Shown: piece by piece, positions 34,800 to 43,203 of the stretch | Layout: each line of letters opens with the position of its first letter | How positions within the stretch are numbered: the stretch's first letter is position 1 | Source of the DNA: UASB124 sp041662445 | GTDB taxonomy: Bacteria; Babelota; Babeliae; Babelales; RVW-14 | Assembly (NCBI GenBank): GCA_041662445.1 | Contig: JBAZSL010000010.1 | Coordinates: 1 to 60,747 of the forward strand | DNA length: 60,747 nt | Direction of reading: 5' to 3' | Program-made: the position numbers and the translations under genes | The notes under the pieces: model-generated | Seen by the model: the letters and a program-made list of their open reading frames with translations, nothing else | What the model was told of the DNA's origin: nothing | Databases searched by the model: none

Positions 34800-35993
34800 C
34801 TACATCCGTATGGGCGTATGTACAGATTGAACAGGCTGAAGATGAGATGGAGACGTGTGCTGTGGCGAAAAATTACCATAATGTACCAGAACTTTGGCGA
34901 TGCGATCGGATGCCGAACCATCACCGTAGATGAAATTTTCTTGCGCGCAAGAAGTTTGATTGCAAAGGGTTTTGATGCCATGCATAAGTGCTTTTTCGTT
35001 GGTTCCAACAAGTATAGCCATATCTTCCCACACAGCTTCTACGCGTTCAGTTTTTTCACGTAGGACAAGAACCTTTTTCCCAAGAGCAGTTGCTTCCTCC
35101 TGAATTCCACCAGAATCTGTTATAACAAATGCTGCGGCAGAAAGCACGCCTATCAGGTCATGATAGGCGATTGGTGCGCTACAAACAATGGTTGGAATTT
35201 TTTGTATTTCCGATAGCGCAATAAGTTTTTGAATCTTGGGGTTTGGGTGTGTAGCAAAAAAGAAAATAAGATTGGGATGCTGACGGGCGCTTTTAATAAT
35301 GGCATCGAGTATGCGAGCGACACCGTGTTCACATGATTCGCGTCTGTGCATAGTAAAAAGAACAAGCTTTTTACCTTCCTGCCGACAACGTGTGATAACT
35401 TTTTGTGTTGATGGACTTAGTGGTAGTTCTCCGCGGTCTATTTTTTGTTTAATACTAAAAAGTGTGTCGACAATAGTGTTGCCAACGCAAAATATTGATT
35501 GTTGATCAACGCCATCGTGTAAAAGATTGAGCATGTTGGTGGCGGTTGGCGCAAAGTGTAGTGAGCTTATTGTGGTGATAAAACGACGATTTGCTTCTTC
35601 GGGAAAAGGAGCCTGAATATCGCCGGTTCTCAAACCGGCTTCGACGTGTGCGACGGGAATTGCAAGATAAAATGCAGCAAGAGCAGCGGCAAATGAGCTT
35701 GATGTGTCTCCTTGTACAACAATCATAGATGGCTTGCATGATGAAAAATAATCAAAAGATGCGTTTAATACTGAGCTTGCGATATGGGCAAGCGTTTGGC
35801 TGCTCTGCATGATCTGTATGGTATGAGATGGCACAACGTCAAAAAAGTTAAGTACATCATCCAGGAGATCGCGATGCTGGTAGGTAGCGTATAAGAGGCA
35901 GGGGGCGCCTAGCTGTCGAAGTTTTGTGTAAACGGGAACAAGCTTAAGCGCATCAGGTCTTGTTCCAACAACAAAAATTATTGAACCACCCAT
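34800..35993 (-). CDS. wecB: UDP-N-acetylglucosamine 2-epimerase
   Basis: 397 residues from ATG 35993, which follows AGGA and gives the family opening IIFVVGTRPDALKLVPVY (normally FGTRPEAIK). The long in-frame extension to 36170 has no family match. RTGDIQAPFPEEANRRFIT and ITDSGGIQEEATALGKKVLVLR are the catalytic and UDP-binding motifs. It makes UDP-ManNAc, the substrate of the next gene, wecC, 23 bp downstream. The product pathway (ManNAcA-containing polysaccharide) is inferred. Confidence 0.92.
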   Translation of the reverse strand: MGGSIIFVVGTRPDALKLVPVYTKLRQLGAPCLLYATYQHRDLLDDVLNFFDVVPSHTIQIMQSSQTLAHIASSVLNASFDYFSSCKPSMIVVQGDTSSSFAAALAAFYLAIPVAHVEAGLRTGDIQAPFPEEANRRFITTISSLHFAPTATNMLNLLHDGVDQQSIFCVGNTIVDTLFSIKQKIDRGELPLSPSTQKVITRCRQEGKKLVLFTMHRRESCEHGVARILDAIIKSARQHPNLIFFFATHPNPKIQKLIALSEIQKIPTIVCSAPIAYHDLIGVLSAAAFVITDSGGIQEEATALGKKVLVLREKTERVEAVWEDMAILVGTNEKALMHGIKTLCNQTSCAQENFIYGDGSASDRIAKVLVHYGNFSPQHTSPSHLQPVQSVHTPIRM

Positions 35994-36127
35994 CCTTCCA
36001 TTCCTTATCTCTTTTTTTAGCACAGCGTAGATCGTTTGGGTATCTTCATGAAAGATAGCAGAGCAGCGCTGAAAAGCAACTGTCGTTTTCATGTTGATCC
36101 GTCGCAATCGATGTTTTAATGCTTTTT

Positions 36128-36379
36128 TTATAAATGAGATGCAAAGCGGTTTGTTTGTTTTTTGCACCAAAAAACAACGCCACGCTCTTGGAGTTGTAGG
36201 ATGAATTCAAGAAATGATTTTTCTTGGCTTGGGGGCACAAGAAATTCTAAAATATCTTGTTTGTTTTCCATAGCGCGTTCAAAGGCTAGATGATCTTCGT
36301 TGCGTAGCGCACCAACAACAAACCATGTTTTTTCGCGGTTTACACTTGCTTGATAGTACAAACAATATTCGTTTTCCAT
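36128..36379 (-). CDS. Small hypothetical cytoplasmic protein
   Basis: 83 residues from ATG 36379, chosen because AGGA lies 6 bases upstream. An upstream TTG at 36463 is less likely. The sequence (YCLYYQASVNREKTWFVVGALRNEDHLAFERAM) suggests a small alpha/beta fold, with no signal peptide. It lies 134 bp ahead of wecB in the same direction. Function unknown. Confidence 0.5.
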   Translation of the reverse strand: MENEYCLYYQASVNREKTWFVVGALRNEDHLAFERAMENKQDILEFLVPPSQEKSFLEFILQLQERGVVFWCKKQTNRFASHL

Positions 36380-36599
36380 AAATGTTCCTGGCAAGAAACC
36401 ATGAATAAATAATCGATACGGTGAGTATACCTTTTCTGCCCCGATAATCTCCTCGTTGCGCAAAAATGCGTGTTTTATGCGTTTTTTAAAAACAACAAAC
36501 TATTGTATACATCGGCGCTGTCGTGATAAGCCTAATCATCGCTGATTGTAAAAAATTGGATCATAGGAGTAGGGTTTTTTATAAGAGGGAGATTGTGGT

Positions 36600-37940
36600 A
36601 TGAAAATAATGCCGATTTTATGTGCGGTGGCAATAGCCGGAACTATGCAAGCAGCATCGGTACGAAAATTTACGCCGCTGATTTATGCGCTCAATACGCG
36701 CGGCGAAGTATTCTGCTTTGCGAATAACACATGGAACAAAGTTAATGCTCTTCCAAAGATGCCTAACCAGGCAGCAAGAACCGTTGTTGCGATAGCAGCC
36801 GGACCATCGACAATAAAAGACAATAGCAGCACAGGGCAACTGTATGCATTAGATAATACCCATAGTCTTTTTGGTATGTATGGCATTTCCGAACAAACTC
36901 CTACGGGCAATGGAGAATGGAAAATACTTAACGATCCTCAGTCAACACCGATATGTGGTATTGCCGCCGGGCAATTTAAGTTGTTGGCGTTTCTGTGCAG
37001 CGGAAGTGCATGGGTATGGCAGAAATCTTATGTTGCAACAAAAAATATGGCTGATACCGTATGGCGAGTTGATAAAGACACCGATGCATCTTCGGTAGCC
37101 GTTAGGCAAGATGCTGACAATGAGAATAACGAAACGCTTTTTCATATTGGTTACCATTATCGTTTTTTAATATGGGAGCGTGGTTATAACAAGATTCTCT
37201 ATAAAAATCCAACTGATGCAGGATGGACACAAGCTGCTGGTGGGCTTAAGTATGTTTACGCCGGAGTACAAGGAAGTCTTATGGGCGTACATAAGCAAGG
37301 GGGTATTTTTGCAGCATCGCAGGTCTCGTCAAATCCAACATGGATTAACATAGGACCTCCTTCTTTATACCAGGCTGCGCAACTTGACCCCAAGGACGGG
37401 GTAATAATTCATCATAAAGATTATGGGCTATTCAAGCTTGCGATGGGTGTTACTACTGATGCGGATGGCAATGTTATGAATGAGATTTGGCTCAGTGGAA
37501 TATTCGTTTTTCCCCAAAAGAATAAGCTTCTCGAATTTAAGGCCAAAAGCATGCTCTGGCATAGAGCCAATATAACGACGGAGAACAAATTTGGTACGGA
37601 GTGGCAATTTGTCGCCCAACAAACCGATGGAAATGAACCTGGGTTGATAAAGGAAATTGCGATCTGTTCTCTTGACCAAACACAAGAATATCTAAAAGAG
37701 TTAAAAGAAGCTGAAGATGCAAAAGCTCAACAGAAGGCGCTCGTAGAACAAAAGAAAGCAGAAGCACGAGAAGCGAAACAAAACAAAGCTTTAGCAGCAC
37801 AAAAAGCAAAACAAGAGGCCCAAAAAGCAGCTGCCCAGAAAGCTGCTGAACGAAGAGCACAGGATGCTGCTCGCGCGGCGGCGCTAAAAGGTGCCAGAGG
37901 CGTTCAAGAGAAAGAACGGCGCAAAGGTCAAAGTAACTAA
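36600..37940 (+). CDS. Secreted tectonin-like beta-propeller with basic coiled tail
   Basis: 446 residues with a signal peptide (MPILCAVAIAGTMQA). Residues about 25-330 contain propeller-like units: IYALNTRGEVFCF...W, GQLYALD...W, GGLKYVYAGVQGSLMGVHKQGGIFAA...W. The 'G.l.yv..G..g.l.gv...G.if' pattern resembles tectonin repeats. Residues 360-446 are Lys/Ala/Glu/Gln rich (KKAEAREAKQNKALAAQKAK), a long basic helix. Such folds bind sugars or lipids; a surface role is inferred. GAGGGAG precedes the start. Confidence 0.55.
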   Translation: MKIMPILCAVAIAGTMQAASVRKFTPLIYALNTRGEVFCFANNTWNKVNALPKMPNQAARTVVAIAAGPSTIKDNSSTGQLYALDNTHSLFGMYGISEQTPTGNGEWKILNDPQSTPICGIAAGQFKLLAFLCSGSAWVWQKSYVATKNMADTVWRVDKDTDASSVAVRQDADNENNETLFHIGYHYRFLIWERGYNKILYKNPTDAGWTQAAGGLKYVYAGVQGSLMGVHKQGGIFAASQVSSNPTWINIGPPSLYQAAQLDPKDGVIIHHKDYGLFKLAMGVTTDADGNVMNEIWLSGIFVFPQKNKLLEFKAKSMLWHRANITTENKFGTEWQFVAQQTDGNEPGLIKEIAICSLDQTQEYLKELKEAEDAKAQQKALVEQKKAEAREAKQNKALAAQKAKQEAQKAAAQKAAERRAQDAARAAALKGARGVQEKERRKGQSN

Positions 37941-37948
37941 CTGTATTT

Positions 37949-37984
37949 ATCCCCTGGTTGTAGCGTGACCGGGGGATTTTTATT
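37949..37984 (+). terminator. Rho-independent terminator after the tectonin-like gene
   Basis: ATCCCCTGGT (from 37949) pairs with ACCGGGGGAT (ending 37977) with one bulge/mismatch, followed by TTTTTATT. It lies 9 bp after the stop. Confidence 0.75.
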
Positions 37985-37992
37985 CCAAATTA

Positions 37993-38060
37993 TTAACTAT
38001 ATTTGACTTTTTAATAAGATTTAATAAGTTATAGTTAACTATTTTATAAATATTTATAAT
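37993..38060 (+). promoter_or_regulatory. mmpA promoter with palindrome and direct repeat (candidate autoregulatory operator)
   Basis: A perfect TATAAT lies at 38055-38060, about 16 bases before the mmpA ATG. The 12-bp palindrome ATAGTTAACTAT (38031-38042) sits where the -35 element would be. TTAACTAT occurs twice, at 37993-38000 and 38035-38042, exactly 42 bp apart (four helical turns). The HTH protein encoded just downstream is the obvious candidate to bind these sites. The binding is inference. Confidence 0.5.
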
Positions 38061-38075
38061 CTATAGGTGATAAAT

Positions 38076-38540
38076 ATGAGGCAATTCTTCCAAAAAGCAA
38101 TGCGCGAGCAACTACAAAAAAGCCTAGATAATCCAAGTGAATTAATCAAAGATCCAGTACCGAAAATTGGTTGGATAAAAATTATTCGACAGGCACTGGG
38201 CATGACCAACTGCCAATTGGCACAACGACTTGGTTGTACACAATCAAATGTTGTCGCCCTTGAGTCTAGTGAAAAAAATGGGACGATCAGCCTCAAAAAC
38301 CTCGAACGAGTGGCAGAAGCAATGAATTGCCACGTTGTTTATTTTTTGGTTCCCGAAAAATCTCTTGATCACATAAGGGAAGCCCAAGCTCGCGCCATTG
38401 CCAAAAAGCGTCTCAAAACTGTTGGCCATTCTATGGCATTGGAGCAACAGGCGCTTACATTAGACCAAACAAAAAGCCAAGAGGATGCTTTAGTTATTGA
38501 ACTTTTGCAGGGAAATCCAAAAGACCTGTGGGAGGAATAA
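38076..38540 (+). CDS. Mobile mystery protein A (HTH regulator of a Fic pair)
   Basis: 154 residues. ATG 38076 follows AGGTGA. A short N-terminal helix precedes GWIKIIRQALGMTNCQLAQRLGCTQSNVVALESSE, an XRE-type HTH, and then TISLKNLERVAEAMNCHVVYFLVP and the SMALEQQAL end helix. This full pattern matches the mobile mystery protein A family (TIGR02612), always found directly before mobile mystery protein B. Its role is taken to be repressor/antitoxin, but this is not firmly shown. The stop is 1 bp before the mmpB GTG. Confidence 0.85.
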   Translation: MRQFFQKAMREQLQKSLDNPSELIKDPVPKIGWIKIIRQALGMTNCQLAQRLGCTQSNVVALESSEKNGTISLKNLERVAEAMNCHVVYFLVPEKSLDHIREAQARAIAKKRLKTVGHSMALEQQALTLDQTKSQEDALVIELLQGNPKDLWEE

Positions 38541-38541
38541 C

Positions 38542-39120
38542 GTGAAAATCGAAGCTACTCCAGGATCAACACTACTTGAGCCAGAAGAACTCGAAGGACT
38601 TATTCCACCCCACGTTACCACTCAGGAGCAGCTCAATGCGTGGGAAATGGCAAATATTATTGCGGCCGAACAATGGGCAAAGAAAAAAAGGCATATTCTT
38701 TCGGTAGATTTTATGCAAAAGCTCCACCATCACATGTTTGATCGAACGTGGAAATGGGCAGGAAAATTCCGCACCTCTGGAAAAAATATTGGTATGAGCT
38801 GGCATATGATACCTGAAGAGCTTCAAAAATTATGTGCTGATGTTGTGTATCAACGAGCGCACAATTCATTTCCTGATGATGAAATAGCTGTTCGTATGCA
38901 TCATCGATTGGTCTGGATTCATCCGTTTCCTAATGGCAACGGCAGGCATGCTCGATTAATGGCAGATTTGCTCATTATGCAGCAGGGAAAGCCTCGTTTC
39001 AGCTGGGGTGCAACTCAAAATCTCTACGATCCAACACCTATTCGGAAAAAATATATCCAGGCATTACAGCTTGCGGATCGAGGCGATTATTCAGAGCTCA
39101 TAGCTTTTGTACGATCATAA
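38542..39120 (+). CDS. Mobile mystery protein B (Fic domain protein)
   Basis: 192 residues. GTG 38542 follows GGAGG by 6 bases, settling the start. LEPEELEGLIPPHVTTQEQLNAWEMANI is the family opening; MHHRLVWIHPFPNGNGRHARLMADLL is the Fic motif HPFx(D/N)GNGR, with catalytic His and the Arg. Fic proteins transfer AMP or other groups to targets. The pair is known from plasmids and mobile regions, and this suggests recent acquisition. Codon and base composition of the A/T-rich leader differ from the surroundings. Confidence 0.9.
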   Translation: MKIEATPGSTLLEPEELEGLIPPHVTTQEQLNAWEMANIIAAEQWAKKKRHILSVDFMQKLHHHMFDRTWKWAGKFRTSGKNIGMSWHMIPEELQKLCADVVYQRAHNSFPDDEIAVRMHHRLVWIHPFPNGNGRHARLMADLLIMQQGKPRFSWGATQNLYDPTPIRKKYIQALQLADRGDYSELIAFVRS

Positions 39121-39231
39121 CGTTCACATTTTTGTGCCCATCACGCATCTGGATTGATCTTTTGCAAAATATCACGCATTATTTTGCTGTTCAGGATTTG
39201 TCTTAACGCGATTTACCCGCGGGGTTTAATT

Positions 39232-40797
39232 ATGAAGTTATCGCTTGCGTGGATATTTGATCACATTGATGCCGATTGGAAGCAACAGGATGTCGACAAC
39301 CTGGTTGCACTCTTTAACAAGAGAACCGCGGAAATCGAAGATTTTTACCGTGTCGCATTTGATCTGAACCGGTTTTTTATGGGCAGGCTTAAGGCAACAT
39401 CGGCTCAGAGCGTAATTATTGAGCTCCCTGAACTTGGCAAAGAAATTGAGCTTCCGCGGCGTGCCAAGACAGTTGATATGATTCCCGTCTCCGTTACGCA
39501 ACCAATGTTCATGGTTGTCAGAGAAGCTGAACATGTCTATCGTTGGGCATCCTTGGCAGATTTTGGGGTAGAAAAAGAGGGACTGGTTCCTGCGCTTGAT
39601 GTTGCTCCACCGCTCTTACATGGTGAGTGGCGCCAGCACTTTGAGGATACCGATGTCATTATTGAGGTCGATAACAAATCAATTACCCATCGCCCTGATA
39701 TGTGGGGGCATCGTGGCTTTGCCCGTGAAATTGCGGCATTTTTGCGTCTGCAACTTAAACCAGAAATACACCTTCTACATGCGCTTCCCGTACGCAGCTT
39801 TGATCACACCTCGTTGCCAACGGCAGCCACCCCTTTAACAATTGCCAATCACGCCTCCAAAGCATGCTCACGCTTTGAAGGGCTCTATATACCATCGGTA
39901 GAAAATCGTTCAAGCTCACTTTTGCTCGCCAGTAGGCTCATGAAAGTTGGTAGCCGTCCCATCAATGCACTTGTCGATGCGGTTAATTATTGCATGCTCG
40001 ATTGGTCGCTTCCCATGCATGCATATGATGCTACATCTATTTCACGTACATCGATTATTATTCGCATGGCCGACGATCAAGAGCAGTTGCCACTTCTTGA
40101 TGGTGAAACACTTTCATTAACCCTGCAGGATCTTGTTATCGCTGATCCTGAAAAACCGTTATGTCTTGCCGGTGTTATGGGCGGTGCCCAAAGCGGGCTT
40201 ACTGCTGCTACAACATCAGCTTTTATAGAGGCGGCCTCTTTTGATGCCGGAGTTATCCGCCGTACCGCGCAGCGTTCAAAAAAACGTACCGAAGCTTCGG
40301 CCCGATTTGAGAAAACAATGGATCCTTGCCAATGCAGCAAAGCCCTTCAGCGGTTGGTAAAAGTTTGTCATGAACAGGGCCTGCGGTTACAGCATGCAGA
40401 AGAAATAATCGCTGTCGGAAGTATCCCGGCCCCAAGCGTTATTGAAGTTGAGCATGAATTTTTGGAGCGACGCTTAGGCGTTGCTCTTACTGAAGAACAG
40501 GTCATTCAACCGCTTGCACGACTCGAATTTAATGTCATCAAGAGTCACAATCAAGAAAATAAAACGGTCTACATTATCACCATTCCATCGTTCCGCGCGC
40601 GCAAAGACATAAAGATTAAAGAAGATATTTTGGAAGAAGTTGTCCGCTGTTATGGTTTTGAAAATATTGCGCCACAACTCCCACGTCTCTTGCGCACTCC
40701 GTTTGACGCACCTGCTATTACACGTGTAACTGCCATCAAGAATTTTTTGGCTTACGCTGCGCATATGACTGCAACAGAACTATGCCATGTACGATGA
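39232..40797 (+). CDS. pheT: Phenylalanyl-tRNA synthetase beta chain, N-terminal part (frame 1)
   Basis: 521 residues ending in ELCHVR and TGA. ATG 39232 follows GGGG by 7 bases. A degenerate EMAP/tRNA-binding-like region (about 45-140) precedes the B3/B4 segment (DNKSITHRPDMWGHRGFAREIAAFL), then DAVNYCMLDWSLPMHAYDA, the tRNA-editing region, and B5 (VIEVEHEFLERRLGV). The catalytic-like core continues in another frame from 40787. Joined at about 40789 the protein would be 792 residues, the normal PheT length. No pheS is in this window. Either a sequencing/assembly slip, a real split, or a frameshift. Confidence 0.85.
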   Translation: MKLSLAWIFDHIDADWKQQDVDNLVALFNKRTAEIEDFYRVAFDLNRFFMGRLKATSAQSVIIELPELGKEIELPRRAKTVDMIPVSVTQPMFMVVREAEHVYRWASLADFGVEKEGLVPALDVAPPLLHGEWRQHFEDTDVIIEVDNKSITHRPDMWGHRGFAREIAAFLRLQLKPEIHLLHALPVRSFDHTSLPTAATPLTIANHASKACSRFEGLYIPSVENRSSSLLLASRLMKVGSRPINALVDAVNYCMLDWSLPMHAYDATSISRTSIIIRMADDQEQLPLLDGETLSLTLQDLVIADPEKPLCLAGVMGGAQSGLTAATTSAFIEAASFDAGVIRRTAQRSKKRTEASARFEKTMDPCQCSKALQRLVKVCHEQGLRLQHAEEIIAVGSIPAPSVIEVEHEFLERRLGVALTEEQVIQPLARLEFNVIKSHNQENKTVYIITIPSFRARKDIKIKEDILEEVVRCYGFENIAPQLPRLLRTPFDAPAITRVTAIKNFLAYAAHMTATELCHVR

Positions 40798-41611
40798 GCA
40801 GTTTTTGGCCACTCTTAAACTTACTCTTGATGCAGCGGTAACTATTATTAATCCGGTTTCTGAAAATTATTCGCACATGGTGGGATCTTTGGTTCCAGGA
40901 CTGCTCAAAAATATTGTCGAGAACCATCAACATCGTGATAAATTGGCCTTTTTTGAAATGGGGCGTATTTGGCAAAAAAATAAGAGCGAAGTGGCTGAAT
41001 GCACACACGTTACCGGAATTTTTTTCGTTAAGAAATCGACCATCAATTTTTACGATTGCAAATTTCAGCTTGAGGCACTTTTAAAGGAACTTGGTTTTGC
41101 TTCCACATCATGTGCATGGAACAAGGCTACTACTTCTCTTTTACCATGGTATAACCGCTACCAGGCAGCCGTCATTATGTACGGTGATAAAGTTATTGGT
41201 CATGCTGGGAAAATTGATCTTTCGCTTCTGTCGCGTCTCGATATCGGTGTCCCGTGCGATGCATTTATATTTGAACTTGATGGTGATTTTCTAATTAAAC
41301 ATCCATCACCAAAACCAACGTATCAGGCCATCGGTAAATACCAAGCAACCTATTTTGATCTAAGCTTGCTCGTGCCTGTAGCACATGAAGTTGCGCACAT
41401 AGAACATGATATTGCACGCGTAAATTCTCTTATTAGCCGTGTTTCCTTGATCGATATGTTTGAAAAAGGTGGAGATGCTGATACGCGTGCGCTTACGTTC
41501 CGCGTCTGGCTTGAGAGCTCTGATCGTACACTTGAAAAGACCGATATTGATGCTTCGTGGAAAGAAGTTGTTGCCATGCTCAAAAATCAGCACATAGAGG
41601 TTCGTTCATGA
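40787..41611 (+). CDS. pheT: Phenylalanyl-tRNA synthetase beta chain, C-terminal part (+1 frame)
   Basis: 274 residues. It picks up the PheT core: IINPVSENYSHMVGSLVPGLLKNIVEN and LAFFEMGRIWQKN (usual NPlse.yS.mR.sLlpgLL and FEiGrvf). It ends with the FDX-ACB anticodon-binding domain (KYQATYFDLSLLVP, DIDASWKEVVAMLK). The frame overlaps the first part by 11 bp (ATGTACGATGA). No clear ribosome site precedes 40787, so independent initiation looks weak. Its stop overlaps the lspA ATG as ATGA. Confidence 0.85.
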   Translation: MYDEQFLATLKLTLDAAVTIINPVSENYSHMVGSLVPGLLKNIVENHQHRDKLAFFEMGRIWQKNKSEVAECTHVTGIFFVKKSTINFYDCKFQLEALLKELGFASTSCAWNKATTSLLPWYNRYQAAVIMYGDKVIGHAGKIDLSLLSRLDIGVPCDAFIFELDGDFLIKHPSPKPTYQAIGKYQATYFDLSLLVPVAHEVAHIEHDIARVNSLISRVSLIDMFEKGGDADTRALTFRVWLESSDRTLEKTDIDASWKEVVAMLKNQHIEVRS

Positions 41612-42069
41612 AAAATCAACGTTTCACCTATCTTATGTGGCTCATCCCGCTTATTCCTCTCATTGCCGATCGCATTACAAAGATGCTTGTTCTTGCATAC
41701 TTAGTCATTCCCAAAGCTCCTTGTTATGGTCTCAATCTTCTACGTACATGGAATAGTGGCATTAGCTGGAGCATGTTACGCACGATAGAACCGTGGCGAT
41801 TGATTACCCTGCAGTCACTTCTGATAATCGCGCTTGTTGTTTATGTCGCATTGCAGATGCGCAAAGGTTCGATGGTGGTGGGTGAGTTGCTCCTCATTGG
41901 TGGTGCGTTTTCAAATATTGTTGATCGTCTTATGTATGGAGCAGTACTTGATTTTATCGAACTTTATATTGGCCCGTATCATTGGCCGGTTTTTAACATT
42001 GCTGATATTTTTATTGTCGGCGGTGTTGGTATCATGCTCATAAAAAATTGGAGGGAACGTCATGACTAA
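41608..42069 (+). CDS. lspA: Lipoprotein signal peptidase (SPase II)
   Basis: 153 residues with four membrane helices. ATG 41608 follows AGAGG and overlaps the pheT stop. Both catalytic Asp motifs are present: GGAFSNIVDRLMYGAVLDFIEL (D in 'NxxDR') and WPVFNIADIFI. It cleaves the signal peptides of diacylated lipoproteins and is the target of globomycin. It overlaps the next gene's start by 8 bp. Confidence 0.95.
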   Translation: MKNQRFTYLMWLIPLIPLIADRITKMLVLAYLVIPKAPCYGLNLLRTWNSGISWSMLRTIEPWRLITLQSLLIIALVVYVALQMRKGSMVVGELLLIGGAFSNIVDRLMYGAVLDFIELYIGPYHWPVFNIADIFIVGGVGIMLIKNWRERHD

Positions 42070-42538
42070 TATAGTGTCAAAATGGTGCTTGCGTATTGTT
42101 TCATTAGGAATTCCTGCTCATGTGCCACTAGGCACAATTATTGGCTCGCTGGTAGCACTTCCACTTGTAGCGCTGTGGAGGATTGCATACGATTATGCGC
42201 CAACACCAATGATGTGGTTTGCGCTTAGTGCTTTTATCGTAGCCGCTCTTACATCGTTCGTGGCATCTCGAGTACCAGCCGAGCAAGCCCCTCTTTTCGT
42301 TATTGATAAAGTTGCTGGGCTTGTGTTTGTGTTTATGGGTATACCGCTTACCTTCAAACTCATGGTAATTGGCGTTGTGTTGTTTCACCTGTTACGCATA
42401 TTGCTACCACTCAACAAATATGATAATTACGTTCAAATGATTAAGTTTATTGGTACGGAAAACAATATTTTTTATTCAGTCCTCAGTGGCCTTGCAATTA
42501 ACATACTCTTGCATTTTGCACTGTGGGTTGCGCATTAA
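42062..42538 (+). CDS. PgpA-like membrane protein lacking the acidic catalytic residues
   Basis: 158 residues. The pattern is that of phosphatidylglycerophosphatase A: HVPLGTIIGSLVALPL (cf. SPIxPGTxGSL.aiP), FVIDKVAGLVFVFM (cf. IVxDExxG) and FHLLRILLPLNKYDN (cf. FRxxDxxKP). In all three places the acidic residues of PgpA are changed: E to K in IDK, D missing in FHLLR, and the C-terminal DD replaced by YS. It is therefore either a divergent enzyme or a pseudo-enzyme. The homology itself is moderately supported. Confidence 0.5.
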   Translation: MTNIVSKWCLRIVSLGIPAHVPLGTIIGSLVALPLVALWRIAYDYAPTPMMWFALSAFIVAALTSFVASRVPAEQAPLFVIDKVAGLVFVFMGIPLTFKLMVIGVVLFHLLRILLPLNKYDNYVQMIKFIGTENNIFYSVLSGLAINILLHFALWVAH

Positions 42539-42543
42539 ATCAC

Positions 42544-43203
42544 ATGAATCCACTACGTCCATTTCTATTGAGTATTTATCCACCGTTGTGTCGCGGATGC
42601 CAGACGCTTATTATTCCGGAGCATATTTTTTGCCCGTTATGCTCCAAGGAAATCAAGCCACTCCCATCACTGATTTTGCCGGTTACCCCCGCCTACAGGC
42701 TTACTGTATTTGCAGCATCATCGTATGACCATCCTGTACGGTCACTTGTTACCAGGAAATTTAGTGGCGATGTTGGGGCGTCACGACAACTTGCGCGTCT
42801 CATGCTCGTATCTACGCCACTGCGTATGCATGCTATCGACTACATTGTACCCATACCGCTGCATTGGACGCGTTATGCACAACGCGGATTTAATCAGGCA
42901 TATGAGATGGCATGCACCATAAGCAAGGATCTTGATAAACCGGTTATACGCCTGGTGCGTCGACGACGTAAAACAACGTATCAATGGAAACTTTCAGGAA
43001 AGCAACGCGCCGAAAATATGAAAAATGCTTTTGCAATGAGTCTTGCATATCGCTGGAAAGGCACTGATTTTATAAAGGATAAGCATATTGCGCTCGTCGA
43101 TGATTTATGCACCACTGGAGCCACACTGATTCAAGTCGCCCGCATTATTGCAACATGCCAACCAGCGTCAATTACCGCCTTTGTTGGTTGCCGCGCGATA
43201 TAA
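42544..43203 (+). CDS. comF: ComF-family phosphoribosyltransferase-like protein
   Basis: 219 residues. N-terminal zinc ribbon with two knuckles (CRGCQTLII...CPLCSK). PRT-like domain: DYIVPIPLHWTRYAQRGFNQAYEMA and the PRPP-binding loop IALVDDLCTTGATL. ComFC proteins are required for DNA uptake in competent bacteria, but many are found in non-competent lineages. A ComEC-like fragment lies at 47111. It follows the PgpA-like gene by 5 bp; its last 36 bp overlap the opposing LptC-like gene. Confidence 0.85.
   Translation: MNPLRPFLLSIYPPLCRGCQTLIIPEHIFCPLCSKEIKPLPSLILPVTPAYRLTVFAASSYDHPVRSLVTRKFSGDVGASRQLARLMLVSTPLRMHAIDYIVPIPLHWTRYAQRGFNQAYEMACTISKDLDKPVIRLVRRRRKTTYQWKLSGKQRAENMKNAFAMSLAYRWKGTDFIKDKHIALVDDLCTTGATLIQVARIIATCQPASITAFVGCRAI

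Noticed and set aside
35994..36170. N-terminal extension of WecB
   Set aside because: Adds 59 residues with no family counterpart and overlaps the preceding gene; the ATG at 35993 has a site and the family opening.
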